Made by a program: the position numbers and the translations under genes. From Levilactobacillus brevis ATCC 14869 = DSM 20054 (GTDB lineage: Bacteria; Bacillota; Bacilli; Lactobacillales; Lactobacillaceae), in the NCBI RefSeq assembly GCF_001433855.1, contig NZ_AZCP01000002.1:186001-250000 (forward strand): a DNA stretch of 64,000 bases, written 5' to 3'. The notes below the pieces were generated by a model. That model was given only the letters and a program-made list of their open reading frames with translations, ran no database searches and was not told the origin of the DNA. Of the stretch, positions 46,814 through 55,409 are shown piece by piece; within the stretch, counting starts at the first letter, position 1, and every line of letters starts with the position of its first letter.

Positions 46814-48439
46814 TTACTTAGCAATGTAAGCTTTACTGAAGTCCCAATTTGAACTAACCGGGAAGTAAACGACGCCCTTAACCTTAGATTTCATCAATTG
46901 AGGTTTGCCTGCTTGGTAGACTGGAATAATCCCTTGATCGTTTAATAGGATCTTCTGCGCATCGATTAGATTCTGCCACCGGGCCGCCGGTTTGTTCGCG
47001 TTAGTGGTGGTCGCGGCCTTAATTAACTGATCATACTGCTTGTTGGACCACTTACCATTGTTGTATGAGTTATCTGATGTAAATAGCGATAGATCCGTAA
47101 TTGGATCTGGGAAGTCCGCACCCCAGAGTGTCACAACTGCATCAAATTGACCTGCTGCGGATCGCGCTAATCGCGTCTTGTAAGGTAGATTTGAATTAGT
47201 CACCTTGAAATTGGGTAACTTGGACCACTGGCTCTGAACATATTCAGTCGTACTCTTGCCTTCAGGAGTATCGTCAGCCATTAAGGTCAACGAGTAGCTG
47301 GAACGACCCGTTTCCTTTAGGGCTTCTTTCCATAGCTTCTTCGCCTTAGCAATATTGTGCTCCGTTGCGCTAGCCGTGCTAGCTTCACTCGCAAAGTCCT
47401 TACCATTACGGATTGCCAGTCCACTTGTAACAATCCCATTAGCAACCTTAGAACCATTATCTAAAACTTTATTGACAAATTGCTTACGGTCAATAATCAA
47501 TGATAAGGCCTGACGCGCCTTTTTATTACGTAACATTGAATCCTTCTTTTGATTCAATTCAAGATAAGCCACTCGTGATCCGTTCCGAGCATGGTAATCC
47601 TTACTGTTCTTGTAGTTCTTGGGTTGTTGTCCACTCAAGTAAATGGCATCTAGCTTGCCACTCTGGTACTGGCTCAACGCCGTCTGCGGATCCTTTACCG
47701 CACTAAACTTAACGTGCTTTAATTTGACAGACTTGGCATTCCAATAACTTGGATTCTTAGTCAGCGTCCAATTATCAGATGTTCCTGTCCAATAAGTGAG
47801 CTTGAAAGCTCCGTTATAGACATTGTCCTTAGCATTTGTGGCATACTTCTTGCCGTACTTTTCAACAACAGATTTATTTTGTGGGAAGAAGGCTGTTTGG
47901 GCAACCAAAGTTGGGAAATAACTAACCGCGTGGGTTAACGTTACAACCACTTTGTACTTGCCAACTGCCTTGATGCCTAGCGTTGAAACCGGCTTTTTCC
48001 CTTTCATAATGGCATTGGCATTCTTGACATCAGCATACAGATAAGCGTACTGCGAGCCGGTCTTCGGATTCACTGTCCGTTGCCAACCATAGACAAAGTC
48101 TTTGGCCGTTACTTGATCCCCGTTACTCCACTTGGACTTCCGGAGATTAAATGTATAGGTCTTCCCATCCTTCGACTTACTGTAGCTTTTGGCTACCCCC
48201 GGATGGGTACTACTATTCTTCCCAAACTTCAACAAGCCCTCACCTGTGTTATTCAGGGTCTCGCCAGAAACGACATCCGTTGCCAACGAATTATCCATGG
48301 TTGGTAGCGACGATGTCTCCATCCACGTTAAGGTTTGATTCTGTGACTGCTTAGATGACGTGCCACACGCCGCTAACGAAATCGCCGTTAGCGCGGCCAC
48401 CGTTCCCAACTTAATCATTGCTCTAACCTGCATACTCAT
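46814..48439 (-). CDS. oppA: Oligopeptide-binding lipoprotein OppA (intact copy)
   Basis: This 541-residue SBP family 5 lipoprotein captures peptides outside the membrane for Opp. The signal ends in the lipobox ISLAACGTS. The body contains the family stretch SKDGKTYTFNLRKSKWSNGDQVTAKDFVYGW, and the C-terminus is complete (SNWDFSKAYIAK). GAGGAG stands 5 bases before the ATG. It is highly similar along its length to the interrupted copy next to it, so the pair arose by tandem duplication. Its own promoter and terminator separate it from oppBCDF. Confidence 0.94.
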   Translation of the reverse strand: MSMQVRAMIKLGTVAALTAISLAACGTSSKQSQNQTLTWMETSSLPTMDNSLATDVVSGETLNNTGEGLLKFGKNSSTHPGVAKSYSKSKDGKTYTFNLRKSKWSNGDQVTAKDFVYGWQRTVNPKTGSQYAYLYADVKNANAIMKGKKPVSTLGIKAVGKYKVVVTLTHAVSYFPTLVAQTAFFPQNKSVVEKYGKKYATNAKDNVYNGAFKLTYWTGTSDNWTLTKNPSYWNAKSVKLKHVKFSAVKDPQTALSQYQSGKLDAIYLSGQQPKNYKNSKDYHARNGSRVAYLELNQKKDSMLRNKKARQALSLIIDRKQFVNKVLDNGSKVANGIVTSGLAIRNGKDFASEASTASATEHNIAKAKKLWKEALKETGRSSYSLTLMADDTPEGKSTTEYVQSQWSKLPNFKVTNSNLPYKTRLARSAAGQFDAVVTLWGADFPDPITDLSLFTSDNSYNNGKWSNKQYDQLIKAATTTNANKPAARWQNLIDAQKILLNDQGIIPVYQAGKPQLMKSKVKGVVYFPVSSNWDFSKAYIAK

Positions 48440-48474
48440 TCCAACTCCTCTAGTTGTTCTTGTGTATGCAGTCT

Positions 48475-48519
48475 ACTATAAATTAAAATTAGATTAGAAT
48501 CAATACCAAATTTTAATTT
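48475..48519 (-). promoter_or_regulatory. Promoter and inverted repeat before the intact oppA
   Basis: TTGATT (48498-48503) and TATAGT (48475-48480) are 17 bases apart on the minus strand. An 11-base perfect inverted repeat (AAATTAAAATT, 48480-48490, with 48509-48519) brackets the -35 box and may be an operator. Confidence 0.65.
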
Positions 48520-48591
48520 ATGTCAATTATTCTAGTCATTACCGTGCCTAATACTGATTAAGGCCACCTTTTAGGCTTCCACCGCTAATCC

Positions 48592-48621
48592 TTACTGGAA
48601 TCCGACTTGGCATGGTATACT
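48592..48621 (+). promoter_or_regulatory. hflX promoter
   Basis: TTACTG (48592-48597) and the extended -10 TGG-TATACT (48616-48621) lie 18 bases apart. The start codon is 34 bases downstream. Confidence 0.6.
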
Positions 48622-48654
48622 CGACACATAGACTTTTATAAGGAGGGTGATCTT

Positions 48655-49932
48655 TTGGAAGAAACCCCACGAACACCAGTCATCACAATTGGGTTAAATG
48701 CTGGTCAAGCAACATTTGATTACGCAATGGCTGAATTAAAGAACCTGGTGGAAGCAAATCACATGACCGTCGTTAAAGAGGTTCAACAGGCCCTGTCACG
48801 GCCACAACCCGGGACATACTTTGGAACCGGGAAAGTTGAAGAGTTGGCAACGATTGTTGCTGACGACGGCGTTGATACCGTTGTGGTCAACGATGAACTT
48901 ACACCTAGTCAGATCCGTAATTTGGAAAAGGTAACCAAGGCTCGGATCATCGACCGCACTGGCCTCATTTTGGAAATCTTTGCCAATCGAGCCCAGTCTC
49001 GCGAAGCCAAGCTTCAAGTACAACTGGCAAAATTACAGTACCAACTGCCTCGGTTACACACCAGCGCTTCACAACGTCTGGATCAACAGACTGGGAGTGG
49101 CGGCGGTGGGGGCTTTACCAACCGTGGTTCTGGTGAATCACAGACCGAAATCAGTCGACGGACCTTGCAACGCGCCATCACCCACGTTAATCATGAGCTA
49201 AAAGAAATTAATCAAGCGGCGGCGACGCAACGACAACAACGCGAGCGTAACCAGCTGCCTTCCGTAGCTTTGGTTGGTTATACCAACGCCGGTAAATCAA
49301 CGCTCATGAATGCGTTAGTTCGTGAATTTGGTAAAAGTGATGAGAAACAGGTCTTCGTTAAAAACATGCTGTTTGCGACGTTGGATACTAGCGTCCGACA
49401 ACTAACTTTTCCGGATCAAAAGAAACTGCTTTTAAGTGATACGGTTGGGTTTGTCAGTCAATTACCCACACAATTGGTCAAGGCCTTCCGTTCAACGCTG
49501 GCCGAGGCCGCTAATGCGGATCTTTTAGTTCAAGTTGTTGACTACGCCGATCCCAACAAGGAAGCTATGATGGCAACAACCGAGCAAACCTTGCACGACA
49601 TTGGCGTTACCGATGTGCCCATGGTAACGGTCTTCAACAAGGCTGATTTGACTGAAGCTACCTATCCCAGTCGAGCAGGTGACCAATTAATTCTTTCAGC
49701 ACAAGACCCAGCCTCAATTGCATTACTGGTTCAGACGCTTAAAGAAAAGGTCTTTCACAACTATGTCACAGCGGATTTCTTAATTCCCTTCGCTGATGGT
49801 GATGTGGTCGCCTACTTGAACGATCACGCTAATGTCTTATCAACGGGTTATGAAGCGACAGGAACCGCCCTAAAAGTGGAACTCCAAGATACCGACTTCA
49901 ATCGATTCAAGCAGTATGTTGTCACCCCTTAG
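48655..49932 (+). CDS. hflX: Ribosome-associated GTPase HflX
   Basis: This 425-residue GTPase splits stalled ribosomes under stress. The N-terminal domain contains RPQPGTYFGTGKVEEL, then the Gly-rich linker (QTGSGGGGGFTNRGSGESQTE). The G domain carries G1 ALVGYTNAGKSTL, G3 DTVGFVSQLP and G4 FNKAD. Translation starts at a TTG: AAGGAGGG lies at 48640-48647, and the upstream ATG at 48607 has no ribosome binding site. It is a single gene with a promoter just ahead and a terminator behind. Confidence 0.96.
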   Translation: MEETPRTPVITIGLNAGQATFDYAMAELKNLVEANHMTVVKEVQQALSRPQPGTYFGTGKVEELATIVADDGVDTVVVNDELTPSQIRNLEKVTKARIIDRTGLILEIFANRAQSREAKLQVQLAKLQYQLPRLHTSASQRLDQQTGSGGGGGFTNRGSGESQTEISRRTLQRAITHVNHELKEINQAAATQRQQRERNQLPSVALVGYTNAGKSTLMNALVREFGKSDEKQVFVKNMLFATLDTSVRQLTFPDQKKLLLSDTVGFVSQLPTQLVKAFRSTLAEAANADLLVQVVDYADPNKEAMMATTEQTLHDIGVTDVPMVTVFNKADLTEATYPSRAGDQLILSAQDPASIALLVQTLKEKVFHNYVTADFLIPFADGDVVAYLNDHANVLSTGYEATGTALKVELQDTDFNRFKQYVVTP

Positions 49933-49939
49933 CCCCAAC

Positions 49940-49979
49940 GAAAAAGCACGTCAGAAATTAACTTCTGACGTGCTTTTTG
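49940..49979. terminator. Bidirectional terminator
   Basis: AAAAAGCACGTCAGAA pairs with TTCTGACGTGCTTTTT around a 7-base loop, between the convergent hflX and glnP genes. Confidence 0.9.
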
Positions 49980-49996
49980 TCTTAAACCAATTCAAC

Positions 49997-50653
49997 TTAA
50001 GCTTGGCGCTTTTCTAAGTACCGAGCTAGTACTGATAACAAGTAACAAACGATAAAGTACATAACCGCAATGGCCACAAACATTGGAATAATGTAGTTGG
50101 TATTTTGCCCATAGATAATCTGGGAGCGGAAGAGCATTTCTGGCAGCAAGATAATCGTTGCCAATGACGTATCCTTAACCAGGGAAATAAATTGACTCAC
50201 TAGCGCTGGAATCATCTTAACTAGCGCTTGTGGCAGAACAATGTACCACAGTGCTTGCCAATACGTTAACCCGTTAGCCCGGGCCCCTTCCATCTGGCCT
50301 GGATCAACCGCTTGAATCCCGGAACGCACAATCTCGGCTAACATCGTTGATTCAAAGATGGTCATGGCCAAAATCGCTGCCGGAATGACATCGGGCTTCA
50401 CCCCTAAGTTAGGGAGTCCAAAGTACGTAAAGAACAGAATCAAAATCAATGGCAGGTTCCGAATCACATCAATGATAAACCCAACGATGGCTGATACATA
50501 CTTGATTTTGACATAACGAATGACTCCTAGAATCGAGCCGATAATAAAACTACCGATAATTGAAATCACCGATACTAAAATGGTAATGCCTAGTCCACCG
50601 AACAGGTAGCGTAAGTTATCCGGAGAGTAAGCCGCGATAAAGTTTTGCAACAT
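49997..50653 (-). CDS. Amino-acid ABC transporter permease (glutamine type), second
   Basis: This 218-residue permease of the His/Glu/Gln family has about five segments and the motif GMEGARANGLTYWQALWYIVLPQAL in the form QMEGARANG. It pairs with the permease gene before it (50670-51308), to which it is clearly related, giving a heterodimeric channel. It is last in glnQ-glnH-permease-permease; the gap is 16 bases. Glutamine or glutamate is the most likely substrate, but this cannot be read from the permease. Confidence 0.92.
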   Translation of the reverse strand: MLQNFIAAYSPDNLRYLFGGLGITILVSVISIIGSFIIGSILGVIRYVKIKYVSAIVGFIIDVIRNLPLILILFFTYFGLPNLGVKPDVIPAAILAMTIFESTMLAEIVRSGIQAVDPGQMEGARANGLTYWQALWYIVLPQALVKMIPALVSQFISLVKDTSLATIILLPEMLFRSQIIYGQNTNYIIPMFVAIAVMYFIVCYLLSVLARYLEKRQA

Positions 50654-50669
50654 AATATGTCCCCTCCCC

Positions 50670-51308
50670 TTAAGCTAAGCGCTTTTCTAAGTAGCGCATG
50701 TAGTAACTGATCGGCATCGTGATCACCAGGTAAAGCACCCCAACGGCTGAATACGCCGCGATAGTCTCTAGAGAACTCGAGGCAATGACATTCCCTTGGT
50801 ACATCAGATCAAACCCACCCACGAAGGCTAAGGTTGATGAGTTTTTAACCAAGTTCACGAATTGATTTCCCAGTGGTGGAATCACGTAACGGAAAGCCTG
50901 CGGTAAAACAATGTAGCGCATAGCTTGCCAGAAAGATAGCCCGTTAGCCCGGGCCCCTTCCATCTGTCCTGGATCAACTGATTGAATCCCAGCCCGCACC
51001 GTTTCAGCAATAAAGGCTGACGTGTACAGGGTCAAACCAATCGTCCCAGCTGTAAATCCGTTCATTTTGATCACATACAGCGGGAAAACCACGTAAAAGA
51101 ACATGGTGATGACCAGTAGCGGAATATTCCGGAAAATTTCAATATAAACTCGTGCAACACCACGGCCAAATTTGCTAGGTGATTCTTCCAGCAAGGCAAA
51201 GAATGTCCCAATAATCAAGCTAAAGATGAGTGCTAACAGGCTACATAACAACGTCTGGCCTAAACCATAAAGGAGTGTGCCTCCATATGTTTGAAAGATA
51301 TGAATCAT
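50670..51308 (-). CDS. Amino-acid ABC transporter permease (glutamine type), first
   Basis: This 212-residue permease resembles the next gene and carries PGQMEGARANGLSFWQAMRYIVLPQAF, the ATPase-contact loop. The ATG overlaps the stop of the binding-protein gene by four bases (ATGA), showing translational coupling. The length is typical for the family. Confidence 0.92.
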   Translation of the reverse strand: MIHIFQTYGGTLLYGLGQTLLCSLLALIFSLIIGTFFALLEESPSKFGRGVARVYIEIFRNIPLLVITMFFYVVFPLYVIKMNGFTAGTIGLTLYTSAFIAETVRAGIQSVDPGQMEGARANGLSFWQAMRYIVLPQAFRYVIPPLGNQFVNLVKNSSTLAFVGGFDLMYQGNVIASSSLETIAAYSAVGVLYLVITMPISYYMRYLEKRLA

Positions 51309-52141
51309 TCTTTAGCCGCCTCCTCGTAGTCAAAGCCCTTCACGTTGTGGAACCACTTGTGAAGAAGTTTGTTGTATTCGCCGTTGGCCCGAACTTCCTT
51401 TAAAGCCTGATTGACGGCTGCTTCAAATTGTTGTTGGTTCTTATCCATAGCAATCCCATAAGGTTCAGAGACGAAGGTACCACCGGTTACTACATAACCT
51501 GGGTTCTGTACTGACATCCCGTAAAGGATCCCATTGTCAGTCGTCAACGCTTGCCCTTGTCCGGACTTCAACGCAGTCATTGCTTGCGCATAGTCGGTTA
51601 ACTGCAAGACCGTTGCATTTGGCGCAACCTTTTGAACATTTTCAACGGAATCCGATCCAACAACCCCTAGAACCGTTCCCTTTTGCTTGTTCAGATCTTT
51701 GACATTCTTAATGCTGCTGCCTTGCTTTACCAATAATGACTGGCCGGCATAGAAATAAGTATTCGAGAAATCAACTTGTTTGCGTCGTTCTGCTGTATTG
51801 GTCATCGTGGCAATAATGGCATCGATATTGCCGTTTTTAAGCATCGGCATCCGCGTCGAACTGGTTACTTGGATAAACTTGGCCTTGGCATTTTTCCCCA
51901 GCATCTGCTTGGTTAATGCTTTAGCTAAATCTACTTCAAACCCCTTGATTTTACCGTCCTTGGTGTCTAGCAACCCGAATAATCGCGTATCCGCTTTAAC
52001 ACCCCAAGTAATGGTTTTCGACTTTTGATCCGTCTTCCAAACATTTCGTGAAGACAACGCCGTACTCCCACACCCACTAATAACGGCCGTTAAAGCAACC
52101 AATGACAGTAGGAGGCTCAAACTACGAATCCATTTTTTCAT
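51305..52141 (-). CDS. glnH: Amino-acid-binding lipoprotein (glutamine type)
   Basis: This 278-residue SBP family 3 lipoprotein has a signal ending in ALTAVISGCGS (lipobox ISGC). The mature part shows GFEVDLAKALTKQMLG, ATMTNTAERRKQVDFSNTYFYAGQSLLV and ALTTDNGILYGM, motifs shared by binding proteins for glutamine, glutamate and related amino acids. It delivers ligand to the two permeases encoded next. The exact ligand is not determined by sequence alone. Confidence 0.92.
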   Translation of the reverse strand: MKKWIRSLSLLLSLVALTAVISGCGSTALSSRNVWKTDQKSKTITWGVKADTRLFGLLDTKDGKIKGFEVDLAKALTKQMLGKNAKAKFIQVTSSTRMPMLKNGNIDAIIATMTNTAERRKQVDFSNTYFYAGQSLLVKQGSSIKNVKDLNKQKGTVLGVVGSDSVENVQKVAPNATVLQLTDYAQAMTALKSGQGQALTTDNGILYGMSVQNPGYVVTGGTFVSEPYGIAMDKNQQQFEAAVNQALKEVRANGEYNKLLHKWFHNVKGFDYEEAAKE

Positions 52142-52160
52142 ATGAGCTTTCCTCCCCTGA

Positions 52161-52901
52161 TTAGTGTGTAATAATCTTGCTTAAGAATTGACGAGCCCGT
52201 TCATTACTTGGTTCACCGTCGAAGAACTTCTCTTTGGAATCATCTTCCAAGATCCGTCCATCCGCCATGAAGATTACTCGGTTAGCCACTTCTCGAGCGA
52301 AGCCCATTTCGTGAGTAACGACAAGCGATGTCATACTGGAGTCTTGCGCAATCGTCTTCATAACATTCAGCACATCATCAATCATTTCGGGATCAAGCGC
52401 ACTGGTTGGCTCATCAAATAACAGACACTTAGGCTTCATTGCCAGTGAGCGGGCAATCGCAATCCGTTGTTGTTGGCCCCCAGAAAGTTGTGATGGCATC
52501 TTCGGTGCTTGGTCAGCTAAGCCAACCCGATCTAACATTTCCATCGCAACTTTTTTATTCTCTTCTTCACCACGGTGCAAAACAATTCGTGGTGACAACA
52601 TGATGTTTTCCAGAATTGTCTTGTTAGCGTATAAATTAAAGTGTTGGAATACCATTCCCACGTTCTTACGAATCCGGTTCATATCCGTCTTGGGGTTGGC
52701 AAGATCCTGACCATTGACAATCAATTGCCCATGCCGAATTTCTTCCAAACCATTAACTGTTCGAATTAACGTTGACTTCCCAGAACCAGAAGGACCGATT
52801 AGAACAACCGTCTCCCCTGCCTCAATTGTTAAATTAATATTGTGTAGCGCGTGAAAATCACCGTAATACTTTTCCACGTTGTGAAATTCAATCATTGACA
52901 T
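52161..52901 (-). CDS. glnQ: Amino-acid ABC transporter ATPase (glutamine type)
   Basis: This 246-residue ATPase has Walker A VLIGPSGSGKSTLIR, the signature LSGGQQQRIAIARSLAM, Walker B CLLFDEPTSALDPEM and VVTHEMGFAREVA. It is typical of polar amino-acid uptake systems. GGAGGG lies 7 bases before the ATG at 52901, which is chosen over the earlier in-frame start. It is the first gene of the operon. Confidence 0.94.
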   Translation of the reverse strand: MSMIEFHNVEKYYGDFHALHNINLTIEAGETVVLIGPSGSGKSTLIRTVNGLEEIRHGQLIVNGQDLANPKTDMNRIRKNVGMVFQHFNLYANKTILENIMLSPRIVLHRGEEENKKVAMEMLDRVGLADQAPKMPSQLSGGQQQRIAIARSLAMKPKCLLFDEPTSALDPEMIDDVLNVMKTIAQDSSMTSLVVTHEMGFAREVANRVIFMADGRILEDDSKEKFFDGEPSNERARQFLSKIITH

Positions 52902-52916
52902 AAGTATTCCCTCCAC

Positions 52917-53187
52917 TAGTTAAAGTTTACCGTTCGGTCGGTGGACTAGCGCCCCATGCCAATCCCGTAGGACTGGTTTTTAGTTGCTAAATTAAAGTTT
53001 AAACCAAAAAAATTACCCGGTCAAAGTAAACAACCTTGAGATACAACTCACTACTGATGTTTTGAGGGGGTAAAAGTTAGGTATACCACGGACTTACCAC
53101 CTTTCAAAAAAAATTATGTTCAAGAAAACACCTGACAGTTTAATGTTATAAATTCTAACACTTATTATTTTTGACGCTGTTCCCAGC
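52917..53187 (-). other. Upstream region of the glutamine-type operon
   Basis: This is an AT-rich leader and promoter region of about 270 bases. I see no T-box, riboswitch or clear operator; TATAAA-like -10 candidates occur on the minus strand. Confidence 0.35.
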
Positions 53188-53221
53188 AAAAAAGGCCGAG
53201 AACTAAGTCTCAGCCTTTCTG
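53188..53221 (-). terminator. Terminator after the membrane protein gene
   Basis: AAAGGC and GAGA pair with TCTC and GCCTTT with one mismatch between. It lies about 65 bases past the stop of the 53285 gene. Confidence 0.6.
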
Positions 53222-53284
53222 TATTATTCAAGTATTAAAATTCTGGATCGGCAAATCACTGCTTGCCATTAATCGCAGAATGCC

Positions 53285-54217
53285 TTAATGATGATACCGA
53301 GACGTCCGTGTCATCGGTTCATCAGTCGCTGATGATTCAGTGCTATCGGTCGAATAACGGGCCCGACGCCTGCCTTCACCAGTTGTCGACTTCCGATCGC
53401 CTGTGGCGCGATCCCGCTGATGCTTATACGCCAACTGAACGGCCACTTCAAAATCGTTAGCCTGTTCAATCATTGATGTCCGGCCTAACACCTTAAAGGG
53501 ACCACCTACTAACGTCGCGTTAGCAAGGTACAATTCAAATTGATCACGCACATCAGCCACGCTCTGCAATCCCACCGTGCTGACCGTACCAACCCGCTGC
53601 TTATCAGCTTGATTGATTCCGGCATAAACCACCAATTGGTTACCTTCCGGCTGCATCTCAAAGTAAGGAATCAGTGTTCCCGGTCCTGACGCGTAAACCG
53701 GCTTGCCCGTTTTAGTCGTTTGCTCCATAATCTCACGATCACCCAAGCCAGAATAATCCAGCTTTAAGAGCCGAGCTTGTTGCAATTGCGTAGCCAAATT
53801 TTGAATATTTTGCACATCACTTGGCGTTGACGCTAATTTTCCTGGCAAGATTTTCTTTTCATCAAAGTAGCCATTAGCCGGGATATTCCGGCCATGAATA
53901 GTCTGGTGCCCGGTTGTCTCCTCTTCTTTAGGCTTAATGTGCAGCCATTTTTCAATTTTTGGAGAAATATCGAAGGGCGCCTTTTTTTCTGTGAAGTAAT
54001 ACATACCATTCAAGTACACAAAGTACAAGAGCAGTAAGGCCACCAGCAAGATTAGTAACCCCCAAAATGGATGACCATTTTGCAGATAACGAATGGCGAT
54101 ATAAAACAAATAGAGGTCACCCAAGGCCCCTAGAATCACATAAACCCGATTCTTAATCTTGGCATTCACATTGATATAACCTAAGTAATGGTTGACCATA
54201 TCAAGAAAGCTTAGCAT
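53285..54217 (-). CDS. Membrane protein of unknown function
   Basis: This 310-residue protein has two close membrane segments (about 25-45 and 50-72: VYVILGALGDLYLFYIAI and FWGLLILLVALLLLYFVY). A cytosolic or extracellular domain of about 200 residues follows, then an Arg/Ser/Thr-rich tail. I do not recognise a characterised family; it looks like a lactobacillar envelope protein. GGGGAT stands before the ATG. It follows the Ser-rich exported protein gene by 20 bases, so the two are probably one transcript and may act together at the envelope. Confidence 0.6.
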   Translation of the reverse strand: MLSFLDMVNHYLGYINVNAKIKNRVYVILGALGDLYLFYIAIRYLQNGHPFWGLLILLVALLLLYFVYLNGMYYFTEKKAPFDISPKIEKWLHIKPKEEETTGHQTIHGRNIPANGYFDEKKILPGKLASTPSDVQNIQNLATQLQQARLLKLDYSGLGDREIMEQTTKTGKPVYASGPGTLIPYFEMQPEGNQLVVYAGINQADKQRVGTVSTVGLQSVADVRDQFELYLANATLVGGPFKVLGRTSMIEQANDFEVAVQLAYKHQRDRATGDRKSTTGEGRRRARYSTDSTESSATDEPMTRTSRYHH

Positions 54218-54237
54218 TACCGATCCCCCTTTCGTTA

Positions 54238-54783
54238 TTATTGATCAGTCGTATTGGTGCCATTAGTCGTTGCACTATACGTATTGTGGCTGTACGTACC
54301 CGATCCAGTATCATCAGTCGTATCATTCGTTGTATTATCAGTCGTATCGTCCGTTGTATCATTCGTCGTCCCATCTGATGAACTAGCCGCACTGGATGAC
54401 GTCTTCTTTTTAGACGTGGTTCCCGTAGATCCAGTATTCCCAGTCGTCCCATTAGAAGACTCCTTCTCAGAAGTCGTATTAGCCGATGAGCTTTGTGTAT
54501 CCGTCGTCGATGACTCACTACTACTGTCTTTTGAAGAGGAGTCACTACTATCTGAAGATTTCTTTGATGAATCTGAATCCTTTTTCTTGCTGTCATCACT
54601 GGCCTTTTTCTTCGAATCATTAGATGACATGCCGCTGACCAGAGACGAGCTAGTAGAAGAAACGCGTGCGGCCCCTTCATTCGTCTTGGTCACCGTATTG
54701 GTTACCACATTCGTTGCCCCGAGTGCTAGTGCCATCGAGACAATGGCAAATGGCGTGATAAAGGGTGGTGTTCGATACGCCAT
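54238..54783 (-). CDS. Membrane-anchored or secreted Ser/Thr/Asp-rich low-complexity protein
   Basis: From the ATG at 54783 (8 bases after AAGGAGG) this is a 181-residue protein. A hydrophobic N-terminus (PPFITPFAIVSMALALGATNVV) acts as signal or anchor. The rest is a disordered tract with DSKKKxSDD, SSDSSSKDSS and NDTTDDTTDNTT repeats, which suggests a wall-spanning stalk or a glycosylated linker. No folded domain follows. Opposite-strand open frames here come from the repetitive codons. It is probably the first gene of a pair with 53285-54217. Function is unknown. Confidence 0.65.
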   Translation of the reverse strand: MAYRTPPFITPFAIVSMALALGATNVVTNTVTKTNEGAARVSSTSSSLVSGMSSNDSKKKASDDSKKKDSDSSKKSSDSSDSSSKDSSSESSTTDTQSSSANTTSEKESSNGTTGNTGSTGTTSKKKTSSSAASSSDGTTNDTTDDTTDNTTNDTTDDTGSGTYSHNTYSATTNGTNTTDQ

Positions 54784-54857
54784 ACACAATTCCTCCTTAC
54801 GATTTACCTACTTCTATTATTGTGCCACAAGAAGCTCAAGTTTTTTTCAAAAATACC

Positions 54858-55316
54858 TTAATTTTTAACTAAAGTGGTCTCTTTTACGCCTGCCGCCTGA
54901 CAGGTTCCACAAATCCCATAAAGTTCAAAGCTGTGTCCCGTTATCTTGCAGTCTGGTAATTGAGCCGTAAAAAAGTCCATGGGACACATCTGTAATTCAA
55001 TCACCTTGCCACAATTTTGGCAGATGAAGTGATGGTGATGCTGATGATGAAAGTCACACTGATACTTCACGCGAGTCCGTTCCTGTTCGGTATTCTGTTC
55101 AACGATTCCCACTTCTTCGAACTCTTTCAAGTTACGATAAACCGTATTGTGACTCATCCCAGGAAATTCCGTTCGCATGTAAGCATCAACTGTAACCACA
55201 TCCGTGTAATGTGCCTGATTCGTTAATAGGAACTCTAGTAAGGCGTGACGCTGCTTGGTTATTTTTAATTTATTCTGCCGTAGAATAGTCATTGCGGCGG
55301 TTAGCGATTCTGCCAT
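54858..55316 (-). CDS. zur: Zinc-uptake regulator, Fur family (Zur-like)
   Basis: This 152-residue Fur-family repressor has a winged helix (KITKQRHALLEFLL, SHNTVYRNLKEFEEVGIVE). The metal-binding region is FHHQHHHHFICQNCGKVIELQMCPMDFF, then GHSFELYGICGTC. The two CxxC pairs bind structural zinc. The HHHHHFIC...CPMD...GHxFEIYGxCxxC pattern is that of Bacillus Zur rather than PerR; the position equivalent to the PerR regulatory Asp is Glu. GGAGG precedes the ATG. No Zur box was seen near it. Confidence 0.8.
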   Translation of the reverse strand: MAESLTAAMTILRQNKLKITKQRHALLEFLLTNQAHYTDVVTVDAYMRTEFPGMSHNTVYRNLKEFEEVGIVEQNTEQERTRVKYQCDFHHQHHHHFICQNCGKVIELQMCPMDFFTAQLPDCKITGHSFELYGICGTCQAAGVKETTLVKN

Positions 55317-55409
55317 TTTTGGGTGCCTCCTTGTTAGACCTAACCCTGTCGGTAACCCGTTCGGTTGAAACCCGAATTCCTTGTTAGTTTAGCATATTTA
55401 TCGCGAAAC

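Noticed and set aside
54794-54806. Half Zur box (AAATCGTAA) near the Ser-rich gene
   Set aside because: The second half of the palindrome is absent and the site overlaps an ordinary ribosome binding site.
54254-54868. Long open frame on the plus strand opposite the Ser-rich gene
   Set aside because: It is a mirror of the repetitive codons; the product is an implausible Val/Ser/Asp tract, and the minus-strand gene has a ribosome binding site and signal sequence.
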